Positions 17,574 through 26,116 of a stretch of 56,585 nt of DNA are shown piece after piece. The translations under genes were made by a program, and so were the position numbers. Source of the stretch: Butyrivibrio sp. (GTDB lineage: Bacteria; Bacillota; Clostridia; Lachnospirales; Lachnospiraceae); assembly GCA_015056585.1 (NCBI GenBank), contig SVFZ01000007.1, positions 1 through 56,585 on the forward strand. Reading direction: 5' to 3'. A model generated the notes under the pieces. That model did not search any database. It was not told the origin of the DNA and was given only the letters and a program-made list of their open reading frames with translations. How positions within the stretch are numbered: position 1 is the stretch's first letter; each line of letters begins with the position of its first letter.

Positions 17574-18700
17574 AATTCCTTATCCATCTTCCTAAGCCAG
17601 GTAAACAGTCCGGTATCATGAAGCGTTCTCCCAAGATAATCAAAAATAATCATCCTGATCCAGTCTACAAATAAACCTGCAAAAAAGACAATAAAAACAC
17701 ATCTGAGCATATGCCATCCAAAGAAAAATACACTGTCTTTCGGAACTTCTCCCAGGATATGCTCAAGCCATACTATCCATCTGTCTCTTATCTCAATATG
17801 CTCATGCACAAGGTATACCCCGAATGTAAGCGGAGCAATATATCTTATCACCTTTGCAAAAGTATTTTCTCTCATTTTGTAAAACCTGAAAAATGAGAAG
17901 AGCCCAAGTGCGCCGGTTAATGTAAAGATAAAATTGTAATGAGTCGGAACCGTCGAATAATAGATAAGTCCTCCGCGCTTGAGATTGATCTCATGCAACA
18001 CCAGTAACATAACAAATATGATCAAACATGATATCAAATATACAGCAGCACTTTTCCTTGCACTGTAAAACAAAGTCACATTGTATTTCCTTATGTAAGC
18101 AGCTATCAGATATACACAGATAAACCACCCAAAATCATATCCGTATTTATCGGTGGCAAACATTACCGGAATCACGCTCTTTATAAAGCAGAACCATAAA
18201 AGCAACCCAAGAATGGTTGCTTTAAGCTGAAGTCTGGACAAATTTCTGACACCCGCATTTAGTACAGGGGCAAAAATATACATAAGTACATAAGAAGTCG
18301 CAAACCAGTAGTGCTCAGACTGGATTGGGAAGAAATACTGAACCGTCTTATATACGGAATCTGTACTGCCTACCACATAGACCCCCGTTATCATCATAAC
18401 AACCGATATTAGCACCGTATAAAAGATCACTTCACAGATAAGCTGAAGAATCCTGCTGAGCTTAAAGCCTGACTGGGAAAGGAAATATCCACTTATCAGT
18501 ACCCATACATTCACAGCAACTATACACAGAGATTCTATGGCAGTAGCAAAAACCTGCACTCCGCTCTTTGGCATCCCCAGCTGCAAAAGAACGTCCGCGT
18601 GCGAAAGGTAATGAAGCACAACAACCATAAGCATTGCTATTACCCTCAAAAATTCAAAATTAGTCTCTTTATGTTTTTTAACAACAGCCATTTCTGCCAT
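17567..18700 (-). CDS. Acyltransferase family 3 membrane protein (OafA-like)
   Basis: 377 residues with ten predicted helices. The family signature is at the N-terminus: NFEFLRVIAMLMVVVLHYLS, where the histidine in VVLHY is the conserved catalytic-site residue of acyltransferase-3 proteins, and VNVWVLISGYFLS follows (about 55-70). Such enzymes move acyl groups, usually acetyl, across the membrane onto sugars of surface glycans. I take the ATG at 18700 with GGGGGTG upstream; the frame also has a GTG six bases earlier. It sits between the ABC exporter and a GT-C-like protein, so O-acylation of the glycan of operon A is the likely role. The acyl group and position are unknown. Confidence 0.88.
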   Translation of the reverse strand: MAEMAVVKKHKETNFEFLRVIAMLMVVVLHYLSHADVLLQLGMPKSGVQVFATAIESLCIVAVNVWVLISGYFLSQSGFKLSRILQLICEVIFYTVLISVVMMITGVYVVGSTDSVYKTVQYFFPIQSEHYWFATSYVLMYIFAPVLNAGVRNLSRLQLKATILGLLLWFCFIKSVIPVMFATDKYGYDFGWFICVYLIAAYIRKYNVTLFYSARKSAAVYLISCLIIFVMLLVLHEINLKRGGLIYYSTVPTHYNFIFTLTGALGLFSFFRFYKMRENTFAKVIRYIAPLTFGVYLVHEHIEIRDRWIVWLEHILGEVPKDSVFFFGWHMLRCVFIVFFAGLFVDWIRMIIFDYLGRTLHDTGLFTWLRKMDKELC

Positions 18701-18734
18701 ACACACCCCCGCTGTTACTCTTTACGGTAATGTC

Positions 18735-20486
18735 TTATCTATCCACCATCGCTTTACCGTCGTTTATTCTGTAAACCATATCGCACTTCTCAATTGTCTG
18801 AAGCCTGTGCGCAATTATAATAAGTGTTTTTCTGCCATGAAGCTTGTTAATAGAGTCCATGATGGCTGCCTCAGTCTCATTATCAAGAGCAGATGTAGCT
18901 TCATCCAGAACAAGAACTTCCGGATCCTCAAAAAGAGCTCTGGCAATACCGATTCTTTGTCTCTGCCCGCCTGAAAGTCTGATTCCTCTCTCTCCGATCT
19001 GGGTATCAAGGCCATCGGGAAGTCCCTTTACAAACTCATCCAGCGATGCCTCTTTTAAGGCCTGCCATACTTTATTGTCATCAATATCCTCATCGGCATA
19101 ACCAAACGCCACATTCTTACGAATTGTAGAGTCAACCATAAAGATTGTCTGCGGAATATAACCTATATTCTTGAGCCATCCCCTATAATTTTCCATAACA
19201 TCCACGCCGTCAGCATAGATATGTCCGTTCTCCGGCTTTAAAAGTCCAAGGAGTACGTCAACGATTGTGGTCTTTCCTGCACCTGATGTACCCACAATTC
19301 CCACTGATTTTCCTACAGGGATCTGCATATTTGCCTTATCAAGTATAAGACTTTCGGTATTTGGGTACCTATAGCTTATGTCAACCATATCAATGGTTTT
19401 AGTGACCGGAAGCTTATCCACATCCGTCTTCTTGCGATAGTCCTCGCTGTTGTATGAAATAGTGCCGTCATGGATCTCTCTCTGAAGATTGTCGCTTACG
19501 TTCATAAGAAACGGCTCAAAATATGCTATGGAAGTCTGATAGTTGTTAATTCTGTTGGCACTGGGAAGAAGTCTTGTTGCTGCAGCAAGAAGAACAGTCA
19601 GATTCGGCAAAAGCTCCGACAAACTTGTTCCCCCAATCATTACAACAAGCATATATCCTATCATTCCTGCAATTGCAATGCTCTCTATCAGAAGTCTTGG
19701 TGTGGAATTATACAGGTTATACTTCTGAACAGCATTTACATATCCTGCTCCGCAATCTGCATAGCCATTTATAAAGTAATTTTCCTTATTTGCAATTTTG
19801 ATCTCTTTGATTCCGGTTACAGACTCATTTATCCACTTGTATAATCCGCTGTAATAATCCTGGTTATCCTGCCCGGCTTTCACCATAACAGGCTTGATCA
19901 CATACTTGATTATCAAAAGAACTACTATCAAAAGCGCAGCTATTGTTATAGTCATCTTCGCATCAAAGCGCAGAAGAAATGCTACCAGGCAAACAAAAAC
20001 AATGGCCTCACTGATAAGTCCCAGACAGCTTAGTATAAGACCGTACATGTTATTAACATCAGATGTTATGCTTCTTTGAATAACAGCTGTGTCGGCATTT
20101 AAATAGTATTCATAAGGCCTTTGCATGAAATTGATCATCATGCGTCTGGAAGTGGCGAACTGATTAGTATAAACAAACTTCAGCTGGATCTTATTCACAA
20201 GGAAGAGAAAAAGGTTCTTTATAATAAAGATCAGGATAAGCCCCACCATAATAAGCTCAGCAAGCTGGGTTGAGCTTGTCATATTAAGTCCGTGATATAT
20301 CCCTGAAAGAAATGTATTAGTCTCCACCTTTGTCTCATCTACGACAATTTGCATAACCGGTGCTATCATTGCAATTCCAAGAGATTCCAGAATTCCTCCG
20401 ATCAGCATCAGAAATACGATTCCAACCATCTGTTTCTTTTGCTTTTTATCCAACAGGATCATTAGTTTTTTGTAGATCTTGCGCAT
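18735..20486 (-). CDS. ABC exporter, probable lipid-linked oligosaccharide flippase (PglK/MsbA-like)
   Basis: A 583-residue half-transporter with six membrane helices (about 20-300) fused to an ATPase domain. Walker A is GTSGAGKTT (about 399-407), the signature LSGGQRQR (504-511) and Walker B VLVLDEATSALD (524-535). In the membrane part ESVTGIKEIKI and RLLPSANRINNYQ (about 305-317) resemble PglK, the flippase of the Campylobacter N-glycan. It is the only flippase-like gene found for operon A, and with pglC, pglE and pglF it recreates the Campylobacter set without the PglB oligosaccharyltransferase. A general MsbA-type lipid exporter is the alternative, but the location in the middle of a glycan operon argues for oligosaccharide export. 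Confidence 0.85.
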   Translation of the reverse strand: MRKIYKKLMILLDKKQKKQMVGIVFLMLIGGILESLGIAMIAPVMQIVVDETKVETNTFLSGIYHGLNMTSSTQLAELIMVGLILIFIIKNLFLFLVNKIQLKFVYTNQFATSRRMMINFMQRPYEYYLNADTAVIQRSITSDVNNMYGLILSCLGLISEAIVFVCLVAFLLRFDAKMTITIAALLIVVLLIIKYVIKPVMVKAGQDNQDYYSGLYKWINESVTGIKEIKIANKENYFINGYADCGAGYVNAVQKYNLYNSTPRLLIESIAIAGMIGYMLVVMIGGTSLSELLPNLTVLLAAATRLLPSANRINNYQTSIAYFEPFLMNVSDNLQREIHDGTISYNSEDYRKKTDVDKLPVTKTIDMVDISYRYPNTESLILDKANMQIPVGKSVGIVGTSGAGKTTIVDVLLGLLKPENGHIYADGVDVMENYRGWLKNIGYIPQTIFMVDSTIRKNVAFGYADEDIDDNKVWQALKEASLDEFVKGLPDGLDTQIGERGIRLSGGQRQRIGIARALFEDPEVLVLDEATSALDNETEAAIMDSINKLHGRKTLIIIAHRLQTIEKCDMVYRINDGKAMVDR

Positions 20487-20508
20487 AAATTAAATATCCT
20501 TTTAATTA

Positions 20509-21195
20509 TTATTCATGAATAAGATTATACTTCAGCTCGGCAAGCTTCCAGTCAACTTCATTATCTATGTCCTGAACTTCCAGTTCGGAAAGCTCAAGTG
20601 GAAGTATATCACCTACCATTATATTCTTATTCTTCAAAAAGCTCTCTGTTCTGAAAACATAGAACTGCCCTGCATCATGATAGTGAGGTGTAAGATCCTG
20701 GCTTCTCATGCTCAGAAATTCCGGCTGTCTGAATACCAGTTTCCCTTCCCTTATCTCCATTGCTCGCTGCGGCGGATAAGAAAAACGCACCACCGGAATC
20801 AGGCTGTCAGCGTCGGAACTTCTTAAGGTCTCCACTGCTGTTTTTAATCTGTCAGCTGTAATAAATGGGGCTGTCGGATATATACAGGTGGCAATCTCAA
20901 AATTCTCGCCCCTTTTCTTGTATTCCAGTATCACTTCTTCAATAACATCTGTTGTTGTTGCATAGTCATTTGAAGTTTTCTCACTTCGAAGGAAAGGAAC
21001 GCTGGCGCCATATTTTCTTGAGATATCAGCAATCTCCTCATCATCGGTAGACACCATGACCTCATCGTAAACTCCCGAGCCCAAAGCCGCCTCAATAGAG
21101 TATGCAATTATAGGTTTGCCGTTAAATTCCTTGATATTCTTACGTGGTATTCTCTTACTGCCTCCTCTGGCAGTAATCATAGCAAGTGTTTTCAA
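20509..21195 (-). CDS. pseF: CMP-nonulosonate cytidylyltransferase (PseF-like)
   Basis: 228 residues, the normal size for PseF/NeuA catalytic domains. The CTP-binding motif ARGGSKRIPRKNI lies at about 9-21, followed by FNGKPIIAYSIEAA, VSTDDEEI and DAGQFYVFRTESF (about 177-189), the last being typical of PseF. It should activate a pseudaminic-type acid as the CMP sugar. The start is a TTG at 21195 with AGGAG six bases upstream; beginning at the ATG five codons later would remove part of the first beta strand. It lies in a row with a glycosyltransferase, pseG, pseI and pseH. Legionaminic acid cytidylyltransferase is the alternative. Confidence 0.85.
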   Translation of the reverse strand: MKTLAMITARGGSKRIPRKNIKEFNGKPIIAYSIEAALGSGVYDEVMVSTDDEEIADISRKYGASVPFLRSEKTSNDYATTTDVIEEVILEYKKRGENFEIATCIYPTAPFITADRLKTAVETLRSSDADSLIPVVRFSYPPQRAMEIREGKLVFRQPEFLSMRSQDLTPHYHDAGQFYVFRTESFLKNKNIMVGDILPLELSELEVQDIDNEVDWKLAELKYNLIHE

Positions 21196-21211
21196 AATAA
21201 TCTCCTGTTTC

Positions 21212-22243
21212 TCAGTGTTTTAATTTCTTTCTGAAATTTCTGTATGCCCATAAGGCTTTGTAATAAAAATAAAATCCTGCAGCGTTCCGACAGGCCATTC
21301 CTACAAGCTTTTTCTCCTCTTTGCCTGTCCTCTCCACATAATAGCTGTTATTCCCAAAATCCGGGAAAGTATGCATCATTTCCTCTGTCAACTTTTTTAC
21401 AAAGGATAGTTTACATGGTCTTACACAGGGCATATATGTGAATAAGGTATTTACATAAAAGAGCTGAGTGAACTCATACTCGATCTCAGGCTTAAACTCT
21501 TCGTAAAATCCAAGTCTTTTAGCTTCGCTGACCATGATCCTTGCCGATTCCATTCTGTCGAGACACATTCTCTCCGAGAAAGAATGGACCGTAGAAGCAT
21601 TGTGCTGGTAATAATAATACCACGGCTTGTCTATATGCTCATAATGCTTTGCAGTGAGCAGATATGAATTACTCATGGCGTTATCTTCATAAAATATGTT
21701 TTCAGGGAAAAAGAGCTCGTTATCGACTATTGTTTCTCTCTTATATATCTTAACAACAAGTCTTCCGCCATCCAGGATCAGGCTTTTCTTTTTTTCATGA
21801 TCCAGCTCGCCGCACTGTGACCTGCTTCCGTTTGATTCAATAACTTCTCCGACCTCATATGTGTGAGAATGAACCAGATTCAGATCACACCCGACCATGT
21901 CTGCGCCGGTCTCCTCCGCTTTCTTTAGCATTTGACTGTACATATCAGGATCTATCCAGTCATCGGCATCGATAAAGCCGATCCACTCGCCCCTTGCTGC
22001 TCTTATTCCAATATTCTTGGCACCGCCCTGATGCTTATTCACTTCACTGTGGATCACCTTCATTTTGTCAGGGTAATTTTTTTCGTATTCCTTTAAAACA
22101 ACAAGGGATTCATCAGTTGAACAATCATCAACTGCTATTATCTCATATTCATTAAGATTCTGTGAAAGCAGTGACTCAAGGCAGAATTGCAGTTTATTGT
22201 CACCGGCCATGTTATATACCGGAACTATTATACTAAGTTTCAT
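21212..22243 (-). CDS. Glycosyltransferase family 2
   Basis: 343 residues, a GT-A inverting glycosyltransferase. The N-terminus reads KLSIIVPVYNMAGDNKLQFC, then AVDDCSTDESL (about 38-48) and the metal site FIDADDWIDPDMY (about 92-104). The C-terminal third (about 250-343) is basic and has no membrane helix. It is inserted between pseG and pseF and shares one base of the stop/start (TGATG) with pseG. The position suggests that it extends the same glycan as the nonulosonate genes, but the GT2 fold does not use CMP sugars in the usual way, so the nonulosonate itself is more likely moved by the gene at 24983-26080. Confidence 0.85.
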   Translation of the reverse strand: MKLSIIVPVYNMAGDNKLQFCLESLLSQNLNEYEIIAVDDCSTDESLVVLKEYEKNYPDKMKVIHSEVNKHQGGAKNIGIRAARGEWIGFIDADDWIDPDMYSQMLKKAEETGADMVGCDLNLVHSHTYEVGEVIESNGSRSQCGELDHEKKKSLILDGGRLVVKIYKRETIVDNELFFPENIFYEDNAMSNSYLLTAKHYEHIDKPWYYYYQHNASTVHSFSERMCLDRMESARIMVSEAKRLGFYEEFKPEIEYEFTQLFYVNTLFTYMPCVRPCKLSFVKKLTEEMMHTFPDFGNNSYYVERTGKEEKKLVGMACRNAAGFYFYYKALWAYRNFRKKLKH

Positions 22244-23394
22244 CAGATTTCATCCATAAGCGCTCCGGCAATTCTCACAGCGCCCCTTCCGTCAGTAATT
22301 TCCAAAAGGCTCTCTCCCATGGTCTTTATCACAGATTTATTGGCAATAAGCCGCTTCAGATTCTCAAATATCCTGTCTGTTGCTGCTTTTTTATCCATAC
22401 TCCCGGTATGGACTGCGCCTGCAAATATCATGCCTTCAAGATTACCAAAATACTCCACATTGTATTTCTGATTGTCTGCAACCTGATAGAAAATAGCAGG
22501 AAGGCCACAGGCAGCACATTCTGTAAGCATGGTACCGGCTGCCAGAACAGCAATATCACAATTTCTCATAAGATGCGCCATGTCTTTAACGGATTTATGT
22601 AAAATAACATTCCCGTATTTTTCACCATAGCTCTCTATCTCTTTTGGGTTTTCAACAAAGTCTCCAACAACCACGTGCCATGTAACATTTCCGTATGACT
22701 CTGTATAAGAAATGTTATCGTTGCCAGACTTGTTTTTGCAAAAAACAAGTCCTTCAGCCTCAGCTTTATCGAGAACATTCGTTATCATACTGCACATATC
22801 TCCACCACCGGTGGCAAGCATGATATCTACAGACTGCTTACCCCAATCAGTGTTTTCACGATATGAATTACCTTGCACATTGATACTGCTTCTGTAAAAC
22901 TGTTCCCTTAATGGTGCGTATTTTAGTCCGAGCAGTAATCTTGTTTTATGTTCATTTTCTGTTTTAGATGAGTCATAAAGCTTCTCATAACCCATGTTTT
23001 TAGAATAACCGCTGTAATTTATCAAAAGATCAACAGGATAAGCTTCTTTTGCCAGGTCATCAATGTATGCCACTTTACATATCTTTGAAAGTCTTCCAAA
23101 ATATCCCACAGTAACGCTGTAAGAGTCCACAAGTAAAACTTTTATATTTCTGGCCTTAAGCTCTTTTTCAAGGAGTTCAAGTTCCCCTTCCATATCCCGG
23201 TAATCACTTCCCAGAACAACTCTTCCAAAGTCATCCTCTCCGGAAAACCTTGTAAGAAGTTTGTCTGATTCGTCATCAGCCATAAAAAAGGTCACAGACT
23301 CCCCTTGTCTTACAATTTCTCTTGCGATAGTAAGACATCTCATCATGTGACCTGTAGCTATTATACTATTGGCATCAGCTCTAATTCCTATCAT
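22243..23394 (-). CDS. pseG: UDP-2,4-diacetamido-2,4,6-trideoxy-sugar hydrolase (PseG/SpsG-like)
   Basis: 383 residues with a GT-B (MurG-like) fold. The N-terminus IGIRADANSIIATGHMMRC carries the PseG signature; the histidine of TGHMMRC (about 16) corresponds to the catalytic histidine of Campylobacter PseG. A second landmark is the uracil/phosphate-binding stretch VLAAGTMLTECAACGLPAIF (about 275-294). It removes UDP from the diacetamido sugar before condensation with phosphoenolpyruvate. It directly follows pseI and precedes a GT2 gene and pseF. No acetyltransferase domain is fused to it, and a separate PseH-like gene is present at 24479-24925. An SpsG-like role in a different sugar pathway is the alternative. 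Confidence 0.85.
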   Translation of the reverse strand: MIGIRADANSIIATGHMMRCLTIAREIVRQGESVTFFMADDESDKLLTRFSGEDDFGRVVLGSDYRDMEGELELLEKELKARNIKVLLVDSYSVTVGYFGRLSKICKVAYIDDLAKEAYPVDLLINYSGYSKNMGYEKLYDSSKTENEHKTRLLLGLKYAPLREQFYRSSINVQGNSYRENTDWGKQSVDIMLATGGGDMCSMITNVLDKAEAEGLVFCKNKSGNDNISYTESYGNVTWHVVVGDFVENPKEIESYGEKYGNVILHKSVKDMAHLMRNCDIAVLAAGTMLTECAACGLPAIFYQVADNQKYNVEYFGNLEGMIFAGAVHTGSMDKKAATDRIFENLKRLIANKSVIKTMGESLLEITDGRGAVRIAGALMDEI

Positions 23395-23403
23395 AATCAG
23401 CTG

Positions 23404-24459
23404 TTATTTAATGAGTTCCCAGCTTAGGGGAGTTCCTTTCTCAATATCATTTACGGCCGTCATGCCAAGTACCTCTTCGTAGTGCCTGGTATGCATTCCG
23501 TTTCCGGGTCTGATGGATCTGACGTTTTCAGGCGTAAGCTTCTCTCCTGCCTTTATGTCTTTTACCACGAAAAGAGATCTGCTAAGTCTCCTCTCTGATG
23601 CCTGCTTGTCGCTGATCCCGTAATCATAGGATCCAAGCGCCTGTTCCATAATGCGGACATTTTTGACCATCTCCGCAAACTCCTTTGGCTCCATAGAAAA
23701 GGCATCATCCACACCGCCTGCAGATCTGTTAAGGGTCAAATGCTTCTCGATCATCTTTCCGCCAAGGACAACACTTCCCTCAGCAACCACGCTGCCAAGT
23801 GTATGGTCAGAAAGTCCCACAAGGCACCCATATTTATCCGCAAGACACTGCATCATCCTTAAGTTTACCATGTCATAAGGAGTTGGATAAGCGCTTACGC
23901 ATTTAAGGAGTATCACATCCTCATTTCCCTCTTCCCTGCAGGTATCAAGTGCCAGCTGAATATCCTCTTCATAAGCGATACCTGTTGCCAAAATGATCGG
24001 CTTATGGAGCTTTGCTATTTTTCTTATAAGCGGAATGTCATTGATTTCAAAGCTGGCAATCTTATAGGCAGGAACCTTTAAATTCTCAAGATAGTCCACT
24101 GCTGTAAAATCGAAAGGTGATGAAAAGCACTCAAGTCCAAGCTTGTTTGCCTGCTCAATTAGTCCTTCATGCCATTCCCAAGGGGTATAAGCTTCTTTGT
24201 ACAGGTCGTGGAGCGTCCTTCCCTCCCAGAGGCTTCCCTCTGAAGTCATGAACCAGGGTTTATCGCAATCTATCGTTATTGTATCAGCAGTGTAAGTCTG
24301 CAGCTTTACTGCATCAGCTCCCGCTTCAGCAGCTGCATGGATTATCTCGACCGCCCTGTTATAGTCACCGTTATGATTTCCGGAAAGTTCCGCAACAATA
24401 AATGTCTTTTGTCCCTCTCCTACAGATTTTTTACCAATTTTAATACTCTTGTTGAACAT
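23404..24459 (-). CDS. pseI: Nonulosonic acid synthase (PseI/NeuB family)
   Basis: 351 residues. An N-terminal NeuB TIM barrel (about 15-255) contains FIVAELSGNHNGDYNRAVEI and AGADAVKLQTYTADTITID, and the C-terminal SAF (antifreeze-like) domain (about 285-345) starts SLFVVKDIKAGEKLTPENV. It condenses phosphoenolpyruvate with a 6-deoxy-diacetamido hexose to make a nine-carbon acid. The YTADTITID and PWFMTSEGSLWEGRTL phrases are of PseI rather than NeuB kind. The ATG at 24459 has AGGAGAAG seven bases upstream; the earlier TTG at 24486 would lie inside pseH. The gene order pseH-pseI-pseG-(GT2)-pseF is consistent with a nonulosonate pathway operon. Confidence 0.88.
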   Translation of the reverse strand: MFNKSIKIGKKSVGEGQKTFIVAELSGNHNGDYNRAVEIIHAAAEAGADAVKLQTYTADTITIDCDKPWFMTSEGSLWEGRTLHDLYKEAYTPWEWHEGLIEQANKLGLECFSSPFDFTAVDYLENLKVPAYKIASFEINDIPLIRKIAKLHKPIILATGIAYEEDIQLALDTCREEGNEDVILLKCVSAYPTPYDMVNLRMMQCLADKYGCLVGLSDHTLGSVVAEGSVVLGGKMIEKHLTLNRSAGGVDDAFSMEPKEFAEMVKNVRIMEQALGSYDYGISDKQASERRLSRSLFVVKDIKAGEKLTPENVRSIRPGNGMHTRHYEEVLGMTAVNDIEKGTPLSWELIK

Positions 24460-24478
24460 AGAACAACTTCTCCTGTCT

Positions 24479-24925
24479 TTATCCAATTGCCTTTATATAT
24501 GACACGATTGCTCCGGCCATGACGGTAGAATACCCTGTAGCTTCAAAGCACTTTCTTGATGCGACATTGTCTTCTTTGACGAGTCCTGTAAGTACTTTAA
24601 CCCCGAGGGGTTTTACAATATCATCTGCCATTAAAAGAATCTTTTTCCCATAGCCCTGTCCCCTTTTATCCGGAGACACCATGTAACTTATCTCTGCAAC
24701 TTCCCCGCCATCTAATATATCAAGCCTTATATTTCCTACGTCCTTGCCATCATCCTCAAGGATATACATATGGCAGTCGGGATCGGAAAGCTTTTTCTCA
24801 AGCCACTTCAAGTGATCCTCAAGCGCTATTTTTCCTTCAGAGAAAGAATTTTTCCTTGTAGTTTCGTCATTTCGCCAGCTAAGTATCGTCCCGGCGTCAT
24901 TCATTGTAACTTTTCTAAGTTCCAT
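24479..24925 (-). CDS. pseH: GNAT acetyltransferase, PseH-like
   Basis: 148 residues of GNAT fold, close to PseH in length. It begins MELRKVTMNDAGTILSWRND, has the acetyl-CoA loop SPDKRGQGYGKKILLMAD (about 82-99) and ends with NVASRKCFEATGY (about 120-132). PseH acetylates the 4-amino group of UDP-4-amino-4,6-dideoxy-N-acetyl-altrosamine. I name it so from its place directly before pseI and its size; the fold alone would not say. The start has AAGG eight bases upstream. If the PseB/PseC substrate is absent in this organism it could instead act on the product of pglE, giving diacetylbacillosamine, which would also explain the missing PglD. Confidence 0.75.
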   Translation of the reverse strand: MELRKVTMNDAGTILSWRNDETTRKNSFSEGKIALEDHLKWLEKKLSDPDCHMYILEDDGKDVGNIRLDILDGGEVAEISYMVSPDKRGQGYGKKILLMADDIVKPLGVKVLTGLVKEDNVASRKCFEATGYSTVMAGAIVSYIKAIG

Positions 24926-24982
24926 ACATTTGCCTTTTATATAAAATATTCCAGCGTCTGCAGATTCCGTTTTTGCACGAAC

Positions 24983-26080
24983 TTATGCATCCAAAAGCTC
25001 TGTCTTTCTATGGATCGAAGGATCCTCATATTTATCAAGAAAATCCAGCCCCAGATACACGATTTCCTTTGCAAAATAAACGTTTTCCATCTGAGTAATA
25101 ACAGATATAAGCTTGTCTACCTTAAATCCATCAATGTCCCCAAGAACCTCCATAGGGAATTTATCCTTGATAACTGTTATTGCCGGAAATTCCTTCTCAT
25201 ACTCAAGCACATCCCTTGGGTGAGGCTTGATTATAATACGATAGTCATTCTCATACTCTTTTACAATGTCCCTGAACATCTTTGCCCTGACATCCATATC
25301 GCAGAGAGGCTCTGTCAATATCATGGCATTTGGCTTAGCACCGGGTGCTCCTGAGTCTCCAAGGAGCTGCGCAAGAACCTTTTCCGAGTTCGGCAAAAAG
25401 ATATCCACTAAAATCCTGTGGTCTTCCTTGGACAACCGGTTATTAAGCTCCTGTCTGGGAATTTCTATGGTGTTCTTTGGTACACTGTGATTGGCGCTTA
25501 TGTCGTTTACTTCATAATCAATACAGTATTTGCTGTATCCACTCTCGATAAATATCAGTCCCAGTGCAGCCATAGCCTTTTTTAACGGCCACGCGCCCTT
25601 GTTGGCATTCCTTGCCTGATCGTCAAGTCGTCCGGAATTAAGTCCATCCTCGATTGCATGATAGGGAATCTTTTTATAATTGAGATAATAACCTATCGGA
25701 TCCGAATCACAGAATACATATACATCCCTGTATTTTGTCATATCAGTTGGTATGTATTGTTCCTGGAGTTGTCCAAGAAGCTTGGTGTACTTGATCCTCT
25801 GCAGAAGATTCAGGGCAATATTCCCACGATCCTGATGATATTTCATAACCTCAGGCGAAGTAACATCTTCCTTCTCGTCATACATGAATACATTTTCAAA
25901 AACGCCTGTATCTTCAAGGCGCTCCTTTAACGAGCCGAAATCATTGGACATGGTGCTAAGGACAATATCAGCCCGTTCTCTGTCCTCTTTTCGCCTGACA
26001 AGTTCCTTAACAACAGCTATATATGCATGATAATAGGTATGGCATATGTAAATACGCCCATTAGTCTTTTCACTTTTCAT
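24983..26080 (-). CDS. Sialyltransferase-like glycosyltransferase (GT52/polysialyltransferase type), probable nonulosonate transferase
   Basis: 365 residues from the ATG at 26080. The N-terminus RIYICHTYYHAYIAVV is typical of GT52-like enzymes. Two motifs shared by bacterial sialyl- and polysialyltransferases are visible: an acidic-Gly motif IEDGLNS (about 143-149) and the HP motif IIIKPHPRD (about 282-290), with a further segment MENVYFAKEIVYLGLD near the C-terminus. It should transfer the CMP-nonulosonate made by the genes downstream. It is the first gene of operon A. The frame continues upstream to an ATG at 26116, but that codon lies inside the -35 box of a strong promoter whose -10 box ends seven bases before the ATG at 26080; I therefore start at 26080, implying a leaderless message. 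Confidence 0.72.
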   Translation of the reverse strand: MKSEKTNGRIYICHTYYHAYIAVVKELVRRKEDRERADIVLSTMSNDFGSLKERLEDTGVFENVFMYDEKEDVTSPEVMKYHQDRGNIALNLLQRIKYTKLLGQLQEQYIPTDMTKYRDVYVFCDSDPIGYYLNYKKIPYHAIEDGLNSGRLDDQARNANKGAWPLKKAMAALGLIFIESGYSKYCIDYEVNDISANHSVPKNTIEIPRQELNNRLSKEDHRILVDIFLPNSEKVLAQLLGDSGAPGAKPNAMILTEPLCDMDVRAKMFRDIVKEYENDYRIIIKPHPRDVLEYEKEFPAITVIKDKFPMEVLGDIDGFKVDKLISVITQMENVYFAKEIVYLGLDFLDKYEDPSIHRKTELLDA

Positions 26081-26087
26081 GCCATTT

Positions 26088-26116
26088 ATTATATAATCAA
26101 TTAGTGGCATTGTCAT
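26088..26116 (-). promoter_or_regulatory. Promoter of operon A, leaderless type
   Basis: On the minus strand ATGACA (26116-26111) and TATAAT (26093-26088) are separated by 17 bases, a near-perfect sigma-A promoter. Transcription would begin about seven bases after the -10 box, at or within three bases of the ATG at 26080. There is no Shine-Dalgarno site in that space. The -35 box overlaps, base for base, that of the divergent promoter. Confidence 0.7.

Noticed and set aside
18735..20486. MsbA-like lipid or drug exporter
   Set aside because: The membrane part has PglK-like phrases and the gene is inside a glycan operon.
23404..24459. Sialic acid (NeuB) or legionaminic acid (LegI) synthase
   Set aside because: The neighbour hydrolase is of PseG type rather than NeuC/LegG type, and the internal phrases fit PseI; I keep Pse-type as the best name while noting that PseB and PseC are missing.
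24770..25354. A 194-codon open frame on the plus strand
   Set aside because: It is antisense to two conserved genes (PseH-like and the GT52-like gene), has no ribosome site and codes for a cysteine- and isoleucine-rich sequence with no family features.
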